Of a stretch of 54,433 nt of DNA, positions 53,479 through 54,433 are shown piece after piece. The DNA lies in assembly GCA_024683955.1 (NCBI GenBank), contig JAIKXS010000071.1, forward strand, positions 1-54,433. Direction: 5' to 3'. How positions within the stretch are numbered: position 1 is the first letter of the stretch; the number at the start of each line of letters is the position of its first letter. The notes under the pieces were generated by a model that made no database searches, was not told the origin of the DNA, and worked only from the letters and a program-made list of their open reading frames with translations. A program made the translations under genes and the position numbers. The stretch is from Desulfovibrio sp. (GTDB lineage: Bacteria; Desulfobacterota; Desulfovibrionia; Desulfovibrionales; Desulfovibrionaceae).

Positions 53479-54414
53479 CTAGCGTCTGCCGGTGTAGCCG
53501 ACAAAGGCGTCTTCGATATCCATGGGAATGGTCTGAAGCGTGACGGATCCTGAAACCACGTTGAGGGAGGTTAGTGCCTCCGTGACGACATGTATGTCCC
53601 TGAAGGAGAAAATATCGAAATATTCGGGATGTTCTTCAATATTGACGATATCGCCGTGAATGTGGCCGGCTCGTCCGGAGGCCAGTTCCGAAAGGGTTTT
53701 CTCTCCCTCCCGTGTTGCGGCGCTCCGCGTGAGACGGTAGCAGATAAAGTTCCGCATGAAGTCATCAAGGCGGGTGACATGTGCCTGCCCGCCTCTTCTC
53801 AGGAAAACAACATTGTCGACAAAACGGTTCATGTCCTGAATGACATGGGAAGTAAGAATGACGGTGTGCTTCCCGTCCTTCAGGTGCTCCCTGAGAAAGT
53901 CGACGAAAAGCCGGCGGTACCCTGCATCAAGGCCCATGGAATAGTCATCGAGAATGAGAAGTTCCGGATCCTGGGCCAGAATGAGACCAAGCACGACCTG
54001 GGAGCGCTGCCCTTCGCTCATCCATGCGATTTTGTGGCTTCCAGGAAGCCCCAGAACATCCACGAGCTCATAGTAGTTTTCCCTCTTCCATCGGGGATAA
54101 AAGCTCGACATGAAGCGTTCGATCTGTTCGATGGAGAAAAACTGATAGGTCAGGTGGCGCTCGAAGAGAAGCCCGACCCGCTCCCGTGTTCCTGCGCTTA
54201 TGGCATTGGCAGGATCACCGAATATCCGGCATTCGCCGGCCTTGGGTTTGAGAAATCCCATGAGAATCTTGATCAGCGTTGTTTTTCCGACGCCATTTTT
54301 TCCCAGCAGTCCGTAAATATTCCCTTGTTCAAACTCAAGTGAAAGATCTTCATATATGACTTTACTTCCGTATGAATGGAAAAGATGCTGAATGGAAACA
54401 GGATTTTGATTCAT
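53479..54414 (-). CDS. ABC transporter ATP-binding protein
   Basis: 311 residues. Walker A: GLLGKNGVGKTTLIKIL. Signature: WMSEGQRSQVVLG (MSEGQ instead of LSGGQ). Walker B: PELLILDDYSMGLD; the residue after the Walker B Asp, normally the catalytic Glu, is Asp. The H-loop is VILTSHVIQDM. An 80-residue C-terminal extension follows. The ATPase drives the permease at 52763. AGGATTTT lies before the start. The operon promoter is near or beyond the right edge of the window. Confidence 0.9.
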   Translation of the reverse strand: MNQNPVSIQHLFHSYGSKVIYEDLSLEFEQGNIYGLLGKNGVGKTTLIKILMGFLKPKAGECRIFGDPANAISAGTRERVGLLFERHLTYQFFSIEQIERFMSSFYPRWKRENYYELVDVLGLPGSHKIAWMSEGQRSQVVLGLILAQDPELLILDDYSMGLDAGYRRLFVDFLREHLKDGKHTVILTSHVIQDMNRFVDNVVFLRRGGQAHVTRLDDFMRNFICYRLTRSAATREGEKTLSELASGRAGHIHGDIVNIEEHPEYFDIFSFRDIHVVTEALTSLNVVSGSVTLQTIPMDIEDAFVGYTGRR

Positions 54415-54433
54415 AAAATCCTCATATAATAAA

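Overview
The window looks like chromosome from a Gram-negative anaerobe, most likely a Desulfovibrio/Bilophila-like member of the Desulfovibrionaceae. Evidence for this: LolA and Sel1-type envelope proteins, FeoAB, a Mn-dependent (family II) pyrophosphatase, a TRAP transporter, a selenium-handling gene set and a complex-I-like membrane complex. The assignment rests on gene content alone. GC content is moderate to high, with a few clearly AT-rich inserts (about 11.7-12.3 kb, 17.4-19.3 kb and part of the gene at 31.3-33.4 kb).

Layout. 1-962: no recognisable gene. 963-4130 (+): a probable selenium operon (YedE-type transporter, TusA/YedF-like carrier, DUF3343 protein, ribokinase-fold protein). 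4367-11128 (+): an exported nitroreductase-like protein, pgpA and three Sel1-repeat proteins. 11221-13662 (+): small accessory genes (lipoprotein, phage P5-like membrane protein, zinc-ribbon mini-protein, IS21 transposase fragment). 13773-17348 (-): zinc metallopeptidase, feoB, feoA, then a 1.1-kb AT-rich gap with Fur-box-like sites. 18486-21850 (+): an AT-rich orphan gene, ppaC, hslU. 22459-31264 (-): dctM, dctQ, dctP, an AEC carrier, an HD-GYP protein, lysC, tsaE and the bifunctional NAD(P)HX repair enzyme. 31307-34026 (-): an exported clostripain-family protease and a small exported protein. 34784-37138 (+): tRNA-Leu(CAA), a frameshifted CesT-like type III secretion chaperone, ychF, acpS. 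37229-41903 (-): an HD-domain protein, lolA, ftsK, efp. 42259-42837 (+): engB. 43211-50572 (-): a six-gene complex resembling hydrogenase-4. 51450-54414 (-): an ABC exporter operon with a DUF4857-type membrane protein.

How the genes work together. The most notable unit is the 43.2-50.6 kb operon. It encodes two antiporter-like subunits, NuoH-like and HyfE/NuoK-like membrane subunits, a NuoCD/HycE-like large subunit and a fused ferredoxin/NuoB-like subunit. The large subunit lacks all four cysteines that hold the Ni-Fe centre of group-4 hydrogenases, so it fits the 'energy-converting hydrogenase-related' (Ehr) class whose substrate is unknown. The selenium operon probably imports and handles a reduced sulfur or selenium species. 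The FeoAB, TRAP and AEC genes fit an anaerobe living on ferrous iron and organic acids. Most of the remainder is housekeeping (cell division, lipoprotein sorting, translation, tRNA modification, lysine/threonine synthesis). No CRISPR array, rRNA gene or complete mobile element was seen.
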